Shown here one piece after another: positions 34,143-45,821 of a stretch of DNA of 64,000 bases. Source of the DNA: Tetrapyrgos nigripes (lineage: Eukaryota > Basidiomycota > Agaricomycetes > Agaricales > Campanellaceae); NCBI GenBank assembly GCA_013368315.1, contig JAACJM010000059.1, positions 310,001-374,000 on the forward strand, written 5' to 3'. The notes under the pieces are model-generated. The model had not been told where the DNA came from. It did not search any database and worked only from the letters and a program-made list of their open reading frames with translations. Position 1 is the first letter of the stretch. Each line of letters opens with the position of its first letter. The position numbers were made by a program, and so were the translations under genes.

Positions 34143-34426
34143 TACCACGGAATATTGATTACTGCTGGGTGTGACGTCGAGTCCAACACTCGAAATGATG
34201 GAAATGACAGGTTGAAGTCATTCTTTAGTATTTACGACGCTATTCCGGAGCAAGCGTCATTCACATTGGCAATTGCTAACATCACTATCATAATAATGCA
34301 ATCATAATTTACAGAGAACGGAGGATCGGAGGGAAAGAATGAAGCAGAACAAACAAGCAATTATCGTCCTATACTGACAGATGAACGGCTTTTGACATTT
34401 GTTACTACACATACCGCTCATACATA

Positions 34427-35826
34427 TCATAGATCCTTGTACCACTTCCCAACCTTCCCAAATGCACTCTCCTTGTCTCTGTCATGGAGCAGCAACGTCG
34501 AAAACACATGTGGACAATCCGGTTCCTCCAAATCCAACACCCTCTCCTTACCCAAATCCCTAGTCAACCTATCCCTCAACGTCCGCACCACATCCCTCAA
34601 AATCTCCGAACCTCCATATGTCAAAGCCACATCAGGGAATTCCTTAAACAGCCCCTTAACCTCTTCGTCTGCGAGATCTTTCGAAGCAGGTGAAATGTAT
34701 ACGTTCTTCTCTGCTTCTTCCTTTGGCAAGTTTCCTAGGACGGCGCGAACGCAATAGTCTGTAGGTTGGATGAAGGGGCCCACGATATCTGATCTCTGGA
34801 AGAGAGTCATCGAGGAGGTTGGAGTGACATGGGACATCCCCCAGTCGACCGCTGGGGACTCGAGCCAAAGGGCTCTAGGGAGAGGAAGGCTCAAACCCGA
34901 ACCGCTACGACGGTGAAGGCCTTGCCGAATAATATAAAGCACCATGCCCACTGCCAACGATCCACCAGCTGAACTACCACTGACAATGATATCGTTTGGA
35001 TCGACGCCGAGAGTGTGGACGAGATAGTAGTACCCTGATAGAACGTCAGTGAGGCCTGCGGGGAAGCTGTTGGCTAAAGGGTATGGAGAAGCTTGGGCAA
35101 GACGATATTCCATGGCGAAAACATTGGCGCCTGGGCAGTGTTTAATGATCGGGATGGAGGTTTCTAGGGCGAGAGGGTCAGAAGGATGGGCAGAGCCTAA
35201 CTGTTATCATCATGGGACAATATGGATCGGTTTGGTTGAGGGCCAAGTCAGTATGTAAGTATCCTAGGTAGTAGGTAACACTCACGACAAAACCTCCTCC
35301 TGCAGTAAACCGGACAGACATAAATATACAGCTCGTATTCTTCACGTCAAGCAGAGAAAAGCAACAAAAACATACCGTGCATAAAGTAAAACATCTTCTT
35401 GCCAGGTGGAGGCTTTTTAAATCCTTCTTCGAGTACTCCAGGCCCATACCAATATCCCCACCTCCTCTCTGGTTTGATACCGTTCAACTGAGCAGCCTCT
35501 TTCACGTCCCCAACAATTCCTTCCTCAGGTATAGGTTCAACAAAACTGAACCCAACACCAAACCGTTTCCTAGCAGATTCAGCTCCTTTGTCTGGAGAAA
35601 GCTGGGGAGGAATTCCAGTCTGTCCTACAAAGACGATAACTTGTCTATACAAGTCCACATAGACTGCACGCGCCAAGCTCCAAGTCGGTCTTGGTCGGAT
35701 GAATATGGCGCGAAGGATAAAGAAGGGTAGTTTGATGAACGGGATCGTGATAAGGTTGTAGAGGGTGTAGAGGAGTTTGAGAGGTTGCCGGCGGAAACGA
35801 AAAGTGAAGTTGGTTTGAGAAGACAT
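34427..35826 (-). CDS. Alpha/beta hydrolase of the HSL/acetyl-hydrolase type
   Basis: Three exons on the minus strand: 35826-35376, 35299-35286 (14 nt), 35200-34427; 412 residues, GT-AG introns of 76 and 85 bp. Residues 20-45 form a hydrophobic N-terminal segment that may anchor it. The oxyanion motif HGGGFV (150-155) is encoded across the micro-exon. The nucleophile elbow is GSSAGG (Ser232; most relatives have GDSAGG). DCPHVF supplies the catalytic His386, and an acid residue should lie near the GGSEILRD stretch. Likely an esterase or lipase on acyl or acetyl esters; the substrate cannot be told. Frame is intact; start chosen at the first Met before the hydrophobic segment. Confidence 0.85.
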
Positions 35827-36369
35827 CTTGATGATTAGGGAAAGAAAGGAATCCCTGGTTGCTCACAGCAGCGGATAGACGGCATTACTTATGTATGCAT
35901 GTGTAACGGTAACTTGATTGGAACCCGTTGACTCATGAGGATGATGCTGAGAAAAACCGCTTTCTCGGGTGTCCGAGGTACCGAGCATTACCTCAGACCT
36001 TGCGCGGAGGAGGATTTTTAGAATCACGCAATCTCACTCCCACATTCTATCAGTGTCTCTCAATATAGTATTCAGTGTCACGAAGTTGACGTGCTCGATT
36101 TCATTGGTTAGGACTTGGAGTGGACATAGCTATACAGCGTCTACACCACAGCGTCTACACCCGGCATGTTCGTAGAGGACCACGCTGTGTATATCTATCT
36201 ATCTATATATTAGACTGCCATCACGATATACGCAAAAAATCTCAAAAAGCTCACCAACGAAATGGTCTGCAAAGGAGATACGGGTTCAGAAGGTCTGGAT
36301 GGTTGGGGAGGATCATTACAGGTGTTCAAGAATGTGGTATTGTAGTATCCGTCTCATCATTCAGAGAAC
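35827..36369. other. Upstream region of the hydrolase gene
   Basis: No gene recognised. Probable promoter of the minus-strand hydrolase in its left part. Confidence 0.4.
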
Positions 36370-36723
36370 ACTCGTTCTGATGAGGTGCAGGAGGGGGATT
36401 ACGTGGTGTTGTATGAGGGTGATGTGAGGCATACTTACACCGGCTATATAAAAACGGAGATCGATGGGGAAACCACCGAGATAGATCAAATATGATATCA
36501 TGAAGATGAGACGGGGTCAACTGGTGGTACTACTGGATTTCGTTTCCCTAGTCGCAGCAGAGAAGTGAAGGCGAATCAGAGATTGTGGGCGTTCCCGAAG
36601 ACGAGGGAGGAGAAGGATTCTATTACCACGGCATGGGTTCAAGTGCTGAAACGCCAGATTCCGGGAAGCACCCCGATGTACCTACCTAATATATCATCGT
36701 CTCCAGGACAGGGAATAACAAAA
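36370..36723 (+). pseudogene. Unrecognised coding-like stretch
   Basis: Plus-strand readings DEVQEGDYVVLYEGDVRHTY and, after a frame change, TGFRFPSRSREVKANQRLWA then AFPKTREEKD are open and have coding-like composition, but stops and frame changes separate them. No family recognised. Confidence 0.25.
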
Positions 36724-36974
36724 TGAGATATATTTGTGACCCAGCCTGGGTCCCAGATATGCATCCAAATGAATGGTACATACATCTGGAACTCAGATAT
36801 TTGACTAGCAAGAAGTACGAAAAAAGATCTCCAATTAGCACATCCGGTCACCTATCTATCGAGCGGTGTTTTCGGTTTATGAAAGACCCTAAGACCCTGA
36901 ATACACGCGCCGTCAAACCTTGGCAAAATCAATTGACGACAAGCGCTCTATTGAAGCTCGCAGCATCAACCATC

Positions 36975-37444
36975 ATGCCAACAACTGTCTCGTCGTCTGC
37001 ACAGACGACCACCATGACTTAGGCAGCCAAGATACGGATTGCAACCCCCAAAGACCTCGCTGAAATGAACCAACGAGTTTTCATCAATAGCCTTCCACCG
37101 CAATCCTTCTTCGCCCATCTCCGATCAGTAAGAAATCATCTCCTTCTGCGAGTCGACTCTTCGACCACTCATTCCTTTGCGACCAGGCCCTTACTACCGA
37201 GCCAAAAGACAAGAAGTCTTCGGAGAACCAGAAACATTTCCTCAAGTTCTTCATACGCAGGTCCTGGAGCTTGGACGCAAGGATCACAGTCGCAGCCATC
37301 ACCGAGAACGGGAAGGAAAAGATAGTTGCTTCGACGATTTGGCGACCACCCGTCAAACCTGGTGCGAAACAGCACCTTCTACCTTTGCTGCTTTGCGTAT
37401 GGGACTGCTGGGAGTTGTATTCAATTAGGGCGTTGGCATCATGA
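36975..37444 (+). pseudogene. GNAT-type N-acetyltransferase, truncated
   Basis: Exon 1 (36975-37127) encodes KIRIATPKDLAEM, a typical GNAT start. Exon 2 (37187-37444) encodes LDARITVAAITENGKEKIVA and STIWRPP, the beta-strand pair before the acetyl-CoA site. The intron 37128-37186 is GT-AG. An in-frame TAG at 37020 after MT interrupts the N-terminus (CAG would read Gln). The frame stops at 37442 before the acetyl-CoA P-loop (Q/RxxGxG/A), which is not found downstream. Likely a pseudogene of about 136 codons. Confidence 0.55.
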
Positions 37445-38995
37445 CTATAAGCGCGAACTGACAAAACCAAAAGATTAGTGACTGACTCAAATGTACAGCG
37501 CATTTCGGAGATGATACGGTCGAGCGAAACGGCTCTCGAAGAAGGTTATAAGGAGTGAAATCTGACGTGCTGATTCAAGTGAATTCCAGCTAGCACAGGG
37601 AACTTCAAGGAATCTGGCCCAAGTTCCGTAGCACAAGAGGAGATGATCAGAGAGTCGTGATATCGATCACAGAAGTTCAAAAGCTCTGCGTGATGATGAA
37701 CAAACGCACGTAACACGTTTATTAGTTGTGGCATTAATGAGTCTGGCGTTGTGATGATGCAGAGGACACGCCAAAAATACCAAACCCCATCACACAAAAC
37801 TACCGTCGGTTATAATCCAATTATGAAGATTATTTCACACTATAGTGTGAAGTAACCGGATTATAACCTTCATAATACCCTTATAATATGATTATAACTA
37901 TGTTACAACCTGGTTACCACTATTGTGAGGGTTATAACAGACAGTAATTTTGTCTGATCGGCGGCCCTTTCCTGATATTCGGGCAATTATACAGCTAGGT
38001 CGGAGTAAACCCCAATTCCACCTCACCAAAGACTATGTCGCTTTTGATCAAGGTAAGTTGAAGCACCGGAGAATGCTCTGATGCAAAACAGGCCTGTGGC
38101 ACGAATATCAACGCACAGATAGCTTTCCTTAAGAGCCTATTGTGACTTATGCACCTGATTCACGTCCAAATTATGAAAAAGCAGATTTCATCGTGGGCTG
38201 CTTCGAGATGCTACGTAGTTCTGTCCCAATTGCACAACTAAATCTATTCCAATGCCGGTCGTCGTGCTATTGAGTCGCAGGGCATCATAGCGCGGTCAAG
38301 TAAGGTGAATCATCATGATGAAAACAATCAGTTAAATAAATTATCGAAGTTGAGCTCTCTTTCCAAATTTGTTGTCTGCTGACACATGTGAAGGATCAAC
38401 GCCTTCAAGTGAGCTGGTTCACACTTCTTCCAGATCCGATTACTGAGGACGCAACCTTGCCAGTGTATTAGGATGCTGTACCGCAATAGAATTTTTGTCC
38501 TATTTTACGTTGGATGTTGTTCCATCAGAAGCATCATGATGGCTAGCACCCGTAGGCATTAGATAGAGGGGTCCAAAATAAATACCGTGCAAGTAACCAT
38601 CATTGATGAACAAGCTCATGTTGAATATCATTGGGGTACTGAATCGTCGACCGTGTGGGTTACTCGTATTTGATGATGATGGGTTTCACGTTCCCTTTTT
38701 TCTATACCAGTTTCGGTGGGTCATTATTCATACACAGACGTACCTGCCTTACTGATTGCTTTGAAAATAAAGTCCTCTCACCCCTTCCCCCCCATACGAA
38801 TGGCTGACTGATGGGCTACCTTTGATGGGCTACCTGAAATAGCACTGCCATGCTCCAACCTTACCGTAAGGGGAAGATTGATGGCTGTTAGGTAATTATA
38901 CAATTGCCATATATACAGCTACTTGCATATATATATGCTCTGAGAAAAGTTGCAACTCGGAGTACTGCCCACAATCTGCATTGTACAACCACACC
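37445..38995. other. Intergenic with a cruciform-prone hairpin
   Basis: No supported gene. A minus-strand frame at 37546-37797 (SLKFPVLAGIHLNQH) is coding-like but not recognised. Contains the hairpin at 37809-37868. Confidence 0.4.
37809..37868. repeat. 60-bp cruciform-prone inverted repeat
   Basis: Outer arms GGTTATAATCC (37809-37819) and GGATTATAACC (37858-37868); centre is the perfect 18-bp palindrome TTCACACTATAGTGTGAA (37834-37851). Confidence 0.8.
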
Positions 38996-40749
38996 ATGTC
39001 TGGACCTGACGGCATCCCTCCAACTTCCATTCCACTCGGAGTAGACATTTCTAACCCTTTCAATCCGTTGTTTGCCGGCGTCATTCTCTCTTGCATGTAA
39101 GTAGGTCAGGAATTGGGGGTCTTATTGCAATTTTTCGATAATCTATTTACTGCCACAGAGGCCTTGGAATAATTCTTGGCCAGACTTGGACATATATCTT
39201 TCATAATCATGATGTATGGATGCTGAGAGCATTGGTAGGCTTCAGTATGTTTGTGTCTTAGCTGAAGACAGTATTGATTGTGTGATACAGGTGCTTCTTG
39301 TATTGTGAGCAGTCCTTTCATCCTGTTTGCTAATGCTCTATTGATCTAAGTCATTTTTTTGTGTAGTCTATTGGAGGTAGCATTCACCTGCTCAGATGTG
39401 GAGGCTATACAGCACTATCTTGTAAGCCAAATATTTTATTAAAAGCATGTTTTGCAGCTGACTATCTGTCTTTGAATAGGTAGCAAACTTTGGAAATTTA
39501 GCCTTGCTCAGCCAAGTCACTACGTGAGAGATTGATTCAGCCTTCAAGCCTGGAAATTTCACTGACAATGCTTTGTAGTGGGACAGTAGTTGGTCAGACA
39601 GTGACATCTATCAGCATATTTTGTGTCCATTGTTTTTTTATGACTCGGGTATGGCTGAGTAAGTAATATTTGTAATGGCCACACTGATAGCTTACTGATT
39701 TGCAAATTGCAAACAGTTGGAAAATTCCGTTGGAGTGTGCTGCCTATTGTAAGTCTAACCTTTAGGTTCTATGACATGTGGTCATTGTATGTTGATGGTA
39801 AATGTCAGGGAGGCTTGGCTACTGCTGCTTTAGGTGCGTTATAAATTTTTGCATATACTGGAATTGACATGTTTGACTAACAATTGTTTCGTGAATAGCT
39901 GCTGGACTTTTTATTGCAGCTCGCAGTGCAATACACCATGATACATTTCAGAACCCTGTCTACAAGGTGAGTTAGTCCAAATGATAATAATGTCAAAGCT
40001 GTCACTGTCTGAACATGTTAACTGGTTTAGTTGCCATTTGGAATTGAAACGGGTTGTGCAGCAGCTGCAGATATCTTAGTAACATTCCAACTTTGCTATC
40101 ACTTTCTCAATGTCCGGACTGAAATTAAAAGGTAAGCATTAATGAAATTACTGAAACTTGTAATAACTGAAAATTTAACATCAACTTGATCATCCAGAAC
40201 AAATAAAATCATTGAGCAACTCTTTCAGCATATGCTTACTCGTGGTGTTTTTGTCACCATGGGTCAGATTTGCTTGATTGTATCCTACTATGCTGGAAGT
40301 GAAAACTTATACTGGCAAGTTCAAATTTTATGGCCTCTTGAACCGCTGAAATGACAAAGCGTATACCAATCAGGATGCCTTTCTATTTCATTTTGAGCAA
40401 AAACTATGCAATCACTATGTGTAAGCCTGCAGGATCTTGACATACTTTCCAGATAACCACTCACTCCACTTCTAGTTGCCATTCTCAACTCTCGGGACAA
40501 GTTCCGCAAAATTGCAGGAGATGTTATTACAGACAGCAACTTCAGCTATGTGCTGAACACCAGAACACAAACAGGTCGATCTGGAGATACAATCAGCTTC
40601 AATCAGCCTGAGTCCAGAAACATTACTGAGGTTTGCCTTTTTGATAACACTTCCATAGTACTTCTTACTGACTATGATCCAATATGTAGAATGAAGATGA
40701 TAGAAATGGACAGCAGAAAATCCAGACCCTTATCACACCTGACCATTGA
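38996..40749 (+). CDS. DUF6534-type multipass membrane protein
   Basis: Fourteen exons: 38996-39096, 39159-39234, 39291-39304, 39367-39421, 39480-39523, 39579-39658, 39717-39748, 39809-39833, 39899-39966, 40031-40131, 40198-40314, 40374-40420, 40476-40630, 40690-40749; 324 residues. Family landmarks in order: short N-terminus with PLGVDI, about seven hydrophobic helices, HYLVANFGN, CVHCFFMTRVWL, GCAAAADILVTFQLCYHF, RTNKIIEQL, and FAILNSRDKFR before a polar tail. All exons join in frame. The third exon is 14 nt; intron 11 (40315-40373) is GC-AG. The last intron (40631-40689) is optional, since reading through stays open to 40756. Receptor-like, function unknown, plasma membrane likely. Confidence 0.85.
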
Positions 40750-40756
40750 ATATTGA

Positions 40757-41592
40757 TGCAGAAACCTGTTGTTACATGTATAATATTGCGTGTATACTTA
40801 TAAATTATTTTGGAAGTCCATCCAACTTTCCAAAGCTATTATGCCCTCCCTTCAAAGCGAAGAATAAAACCAGTTGTGAAGAATCAGTAGCTTCCATATG
40901 AGTCCCATTTGGCAAAATGAGGACATAGGAGACCACATCTACAGCCAGTCCAGAGTAATCTGTAATGGAATATGTCCACTGACTACAGTTCAATTTAGAG
41001 GATCCAATTTACCCCACACTTGATCCCAGATCGCACCTGGACCAACTATCACAGTTGTTGAGTATGCGTTGCTATAAAGTGTACACGGTTCCGTTTAGTT
41101 CCATTTGAGAGCATCAAGATGGATCTGGAGGAACTGAGACTGGAAGAAGGATTTGCAATTTGCTGATCCCCAACTCCGACCAAAAAGGGAGGAGGAAGTG
41201 TTGAACCGGGTGACATCATGCCGCCATGGCTGAAGGGAGTTTAAAAACATCAGTATTCTCACAGATTACTGGTAGCTGGTTTGAACTGGTCCACTGGTGA
41301 AAAAATGAACTCACTGGCTACTTATCTTCTTGAGGCTCAAAAGTGAGATTAAAGTTCTTCACGAGTCCCGGTCAGTTGCAGGCACCCACTGGTAGACTTG
41401 ACAAATAACCTGCAGTTCCCGGTTAATTTTTCTCATGGCTCGTGAGCAGGTCACAGATAGGAGATTCTGTTTTCAACACTACCCATACAGGTCAGACAGA
41501 ATATAATAGTGTTAATTATATTCCACGAGGTAAAACACCTCGACCTCAAAAGCAAAGTATAAATAATACTCTATTCTAAATTTGAAACCCAT
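40757..41592. other. Intergenic, no supported gene
   Basis: Short frames only. GAGGTAAAACACCTC (41528-41542) is a small hairpin just beyond the LINE relic and could be part of its 3' end. Confidence 0.4.
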
Positions 41593-42960
41593 CTAACAAT
41601 CCCGGAATCTCACCATCCTCGCAGTCCACCACTTCTGTGCCAGATGATAGCAGTGAAGGCGAAAATTCTTGACTATCTTGGTTGTATTGTCCTCAGGCCT
41701 TGGTTGCCGTAAGGGTGTTTCAACCCGGAAGACTTGCGATTGCGATTGCGAAAGAAGACATTGAAACCGCCTGGACAGTAGGGCGTCTTCATCTTTAAAC
41801 AGGCGAGTTTCTTGTACCATAAAGATGTCAACGCCTTCAAAGTGTTCGGAGAATTCGGGGTGGCAGAAGTTACTAGCGTCGAGGCGACTACCCAAGTTCC
41901 AGCTTCGTACTTTCAGAATATCCAAATGATTGTTATGATTGTGAGGTGAGCTAGGGGATACAGGTGAGATATTGGTGAGGTGGATACACGAAAGGCAGTA
42001 TGAGGTACAGTATGAAAAGAGGATACATGAGGGGTAGAGTACAGAAGACTAGACTCAAGAAGGCGACGAGATGGAATCTGCGTCCTAAACCGTCAATCGA
42101 CTCAGTCTGAGCCATCAACAGAAGAGAAGTACACATGGATATCACTGAGAATAGGGAAGGAAGAGGCAGGACAGTTCCATAGTGATACAAAAGTTTGGGC
42201 ATCAGATATAGTAGATAAAGAGAGAAGAGAGTGAGTATAAGCAGGGCACGTTATGATACGACTAGGTAGAGGTAAGATAGCCGGGGAGGCGAAGGAATTA
42301 ATATCCTCAACCCAGGTGAGAACCTCATTGTTAGGAAGAAGGTCGTTGGGTACGCGAGAGCGCAGACAAACAAGAGTCGACGACTCATACGGAGTCATAG
42401 AAGGTAGATGCGTCTTCGCCGAAGTAGAGGACATAGAATCGTCATCGGATGCGTTGTGATGACCGTCAGGAGTCTTGTCAATGCGGTCAAGTAGGGAGGG
42501 TGGAGGCGGGATGGGGGGATAGAGGGGCAGGAGAAACGTTAGAGGAACAGGGAGGAGTCACACTCGGAGAACGCAGATGGTGGAGAGGAGAGGCATGACC
42601 AGAACACTGACGAAGCCATTGGTCACTACGACGACTGTATGACTGGGATGAGGAGGTGGACACAGGAGAGGTGGGAGAAGGTGTTTTTTGCAGAGATGGA
42701 GGAGTATGAAGAGGAGATGGGGTATAAGGAGATGGGGAGGAAGGAGAAGGTCGGTGGAGCATGTGAATGATGTTGTCGAGTTTAGAGTCAAGACGGTTGA
42801 GTTCAGCGCTCATAACGCTGACCTCATCTAAGAGATTATCCTCAACGCGATGGACGTCATCCTGCACACGATAGATTTCGTCGTAGAGTTCATCCTGGGT
42901 GTGGTGAAGGGTAGAGATGATAACACATACTATATTACTTGTAAGAGTTGCTACTGTTCA
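41593..42960 (-). mobile_element. Non-LTR retrotransposon (LINE) relic, internally deleted
   Basis: Minus strand. The stretch 42867-42487 encodes a coiled-coil-like region with heptads (ELNRLDSKLDNIIHMLHRP) followed by a Ser/Pro-rich tail, as in ORF1 proteins. 42434-42102 is a further ORF1-like piece. 41925-41800 begins an apurinic-type endonuclease: ILKVRSWNLGSRLDASNF, then GVDIFMVQETRLF. The reading then passes directly into ITKIVKNFRL-like sequence ending WWTARMVRFRDC and a stop at 41593. Most of the endonuclease and all reverse transcriptase are absent. Assigning the last part as the ORF2 C-terminus is inference. Confidence 0.5.
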
Positions 42961-43355
42961 ATCAGTGCATTGGATATATACACAAGAATGTATATGAGTA
43001 GTATAGTACTCGAACATCGAACTTAGTAACCTGAGGGACTTGTAATATCCTCTTGTAGGTACTTATTCTTATTTCTTATCGCGTACATGAACGTTCCCTC
43101 TAGTATCACTTTAACTGATAGTTTGGGCTTGCTTTAGTTCTTATTCCCTAGTAAAAACAGACACAATACATCTGTATACTTGAATATATCTATGCAATTC
43201 AACTAGGTATAATCAAATTTTTGGTAGGTGCATCACTGCTTTTTGAAAAATCCATTCGAGTAGAGTGCATCAGATGGGGAGGAGACGGGAATCTGATGGA
43301 AGCCGGTACCGACAATGGTGATTATTAACAGAGGTGCAAAGGTGGAGGCACTGCG
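42961..43355. other. Intergenic, no supported gene
   Basis: No coding signal or repeat recognised between the LINE relic and the LTR-like repeat. Confidence 0.4.
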
Positions 43356-43670
43356 CTGATACGCCTGGATTTTGTTGCAAAATCCAAAGCAGAAACTCTA
43401 TAAAGAAACCCTAGTTTTGAATATATTTAAGGGAACTTTGAGTACTAGAGTGAGCCCGAACTACTAGTAAGAGTACTAGTAGCCAGTTATAGAACTAAGC
43501 CAAATACTTGCAGACAGAAGAATTCGTGCCAAGTATGATAGTGAATGTCTACAGCATAGGAGTTACATCCACCTGTAAAGAGAGTAAAAGACTCCACAAA
43601 GGCCCTATGTTGGCTGAATTACTATGTACGACCCAAGGGAATATTAGGTCACCCCTAAACACCTCTTCAA
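43356..43670 (+). repeat. LTR-like 315-bp repeat, copy 2
   Basis: TGATACGCCTGGATTTTGTTG to CACCTCTTCA; same family as 31960-32274, same orientation, 11.4 kb apart. Confidence 0.6.
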
Positions 43671-44504
43671 CGTGATCAGTGTGTTCCTTGCCACTAGAAA
43701 AGTGTCAGCAGAAGAAATGATAAAGACAACAAGTAAGCCTTATGTCTGGCTGGGGCCTATGACTGTGCTATGACTCTTATGGATCATTCTGAGAAGGATA
43801 ACCAATCTAACAAGCCAATGACGGACAAAATTTATAATACCTATGCCCACAGCCGCCTTATGTAGCATATGGAAGGGATGTGTAAGATAGGTAAACGGTA
43901 GAACTATGCCCCATGCTTTATGTATCTGTAAACATATAAAAGCCTCTAGTAGTATAGAGGAGACCTTAGATTAGTACCCCTGCTGTATACACTAAAGCCT
44001 TGAACAGAGCTTTGTTGGTGATAGCATCAGTTCGGAAAACGTCTACTTTGAAATCAAACGAACTTAGAACCTTTTGAACCCTTGCCTGCTGGTTTAGCGT
44101 GTTTTGAACTAGACTTGAACTTTGTGAATTGAACTTGTGTTGGACTGTGTTTGCGTGCTTTGGAATTGTTTTGGACTGTGTTTGTGTCCTTGTTGAATTG
44201 TTTTAAGGCTGCGTTTGCGCCTTCTGTTGAATTTGCATACTTTGAGTTGCCCGCTGGGTCTCTGTTTGAAAGAACTTCACCATTTGGTGACCGGACTTGT
44301 GTCCACTGCTTGTTGTTGCAAGCAAAACCTATAAAAAACCCCAAAGTGTTCATCTTTTTACACTTGAGAACCTCTTTCTTTGTGTCAATAGCCTGTATTG
44401 CATCTACAGCAGATACACTCGTGTCAAATTATATAGTTTCTGGTGGTTGTGTTATGTGTTGCTCTGCTGAGTAGCACATATATATATAAACTAGCTTATT
44501 ATAT
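43671..44504 (+). repeat. Putative retrotransposon LTR/leader upstream of gag
   Basis: Contains TATAAAA-type boxes (CATATAAAAGCC at 43935-43946, CCTATAAAAAACC at 44328-44340). Just after lies TGGAGCCCACTGCGAGG (44505-44521), which starts with TGG as a tRNA primer site would. Exact LTR borders are not visible because there is no partner. Confidence 0.35.
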
Positions 44505-44521
44505 TGGAGCCCACTGCGAGG
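44505..44521 (+). promoter_or_regulatory. Possible primer-binding site
   Basis: TGGAGCCCACTGCGAGG would pair with the 3' end of a tRNA ending in CCA. The tRNA was not identified. Confidence 0.3.
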
Positions 44522-44795
44522 GGTATCCAATTGACATAAGAAAAGAACTTTTGAATGTACTTGTAGAGTCCGCTCTACAAAAACCAAAATTGGTAGTCAC
44601 AAGTTAAAGGGTCTACTTGACCATTTAGACAGCCTCTACTGGAAAAAGCTGACTCGAGGACAGTCTAGGCAAACAGAACAAGAAAATCCTATACAAGCAC
44701 AATCTTCCGCTTCTGTCTTATTTTGTCCTTATCCAGACAGCCCTGAGCATTCTGAACTTGTTTCAGCTCATAGACACTCTAGAAGGATTTCTACT

Positions 44796-45818
44796 ATGAG
44801 TAGTCAAGAAGAATTGGATTCATTTATCAGTGATCTACCTTTGCCACTGAAAGAAATAGAACACTCAGAAAGCAATCTTTCCACTTCTGTTTCTATACCA
44901 GATGACTATACCAACAGTCAAGAACTTGACCAAACACTCTATTTTTCTGAACCAACCCATGAATCTGAAAATATGTCTCAACATGGAGATGACGAAGTGC
45001 CTGCTGCAGCAGATGATGGAAAATTTCACCCTTGTGCTGAAGCAATGAGGCAGTTGGAGAACGACAAGATTTCTCATGCACAGAAATCAGGCATATCTTT
45101 CAATATGTCAAACCCTGAACAATTAAATGTCTTTATTCGAGACATGGAAAACCGTTTCAAAAAGTACCAGCTTACACATGCAGATGCTAAGATTGACTTT
45201 ACGCTGCAGTATATGACGTACGATACAGAGAATTTCCATGTCGGAGATGCTAGAGATTGTAACCATGATTGGCAGGAGTTTGTTAGGCTTTTGAAGGAAG
45301 CCTATCCTGAATCTACCCGTGGAGAGAAAGGAAGTGTTTCTCAACTAAAAGAAATAGTTGCACAGAACCGAATCATTGTTCTAGGTCAACTGGAACAATT
45401 GACAAAGTACAACCGACTGTTTCTGGCAGAACATGCCAAACTCATGAAGCCAGGAAGGGAAATGGTCCTGATTTCAAATCAGCAGGCAGTAGAAATCTAC
45501 CTTGGATGCTTTGATGACACAGTCATTACCACAATGTCTGCATTCTTGCCTCCTATTAAGGACTCTAGACATGAGAAAGATCCTTACCCTCTGAGCGAAA
45601 TTGTTCAGACAGTGAAAAACGCTTATTGAGCTCAAGTGGCCACTCAGAAGAGCTTGGGAATTACACAACCCACTTTTTTGAAAGGTGTGGCTAATGAAAC
45701 TATGACTACAGAAGCATACACTGAGAAACTGTCAATAACTACACGTAGGACCACTACTACAGTAAAGGCAGAGGAGGATGAATTCATGCAGAAGATGGAT
45801 TCATCACAAATTCAACCT
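44796..45818 (+). pseudogene. LTR-retrotransposon gag-like protein, interrupted
   Basis: The 277 codons to 45629 have an acidic N-terminus and a capsid-like middle: FIRDMENRFKKYQLTHADAK, DWQEFVRLLKEAYPES, RGEKGSVSQLKEIV, YNRLFLAEHAKLMKPGR. I recall gag proteins of agaricomycete elements with this motif order. An in-frame TGA (45627-45629) follows VKNAY, and the same frame resumes with QVATQKSLGITQPTFLKGV and EEDEFMQKMDSSQIQ. At about 45822 it runs, still open, into the minisatellite. No protease, reverse transcriptase or integrase follow, so the element is cut there. Confidence 0.7.
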
Positions 45819-45821
45819 GCG

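Noticed and set aside
31960..43670. One 11.7-kb LTR retrotransposon bounded by the twin repeats
   Set aside because: The interior holds multi-exon host genes on both strands and no pol gene.
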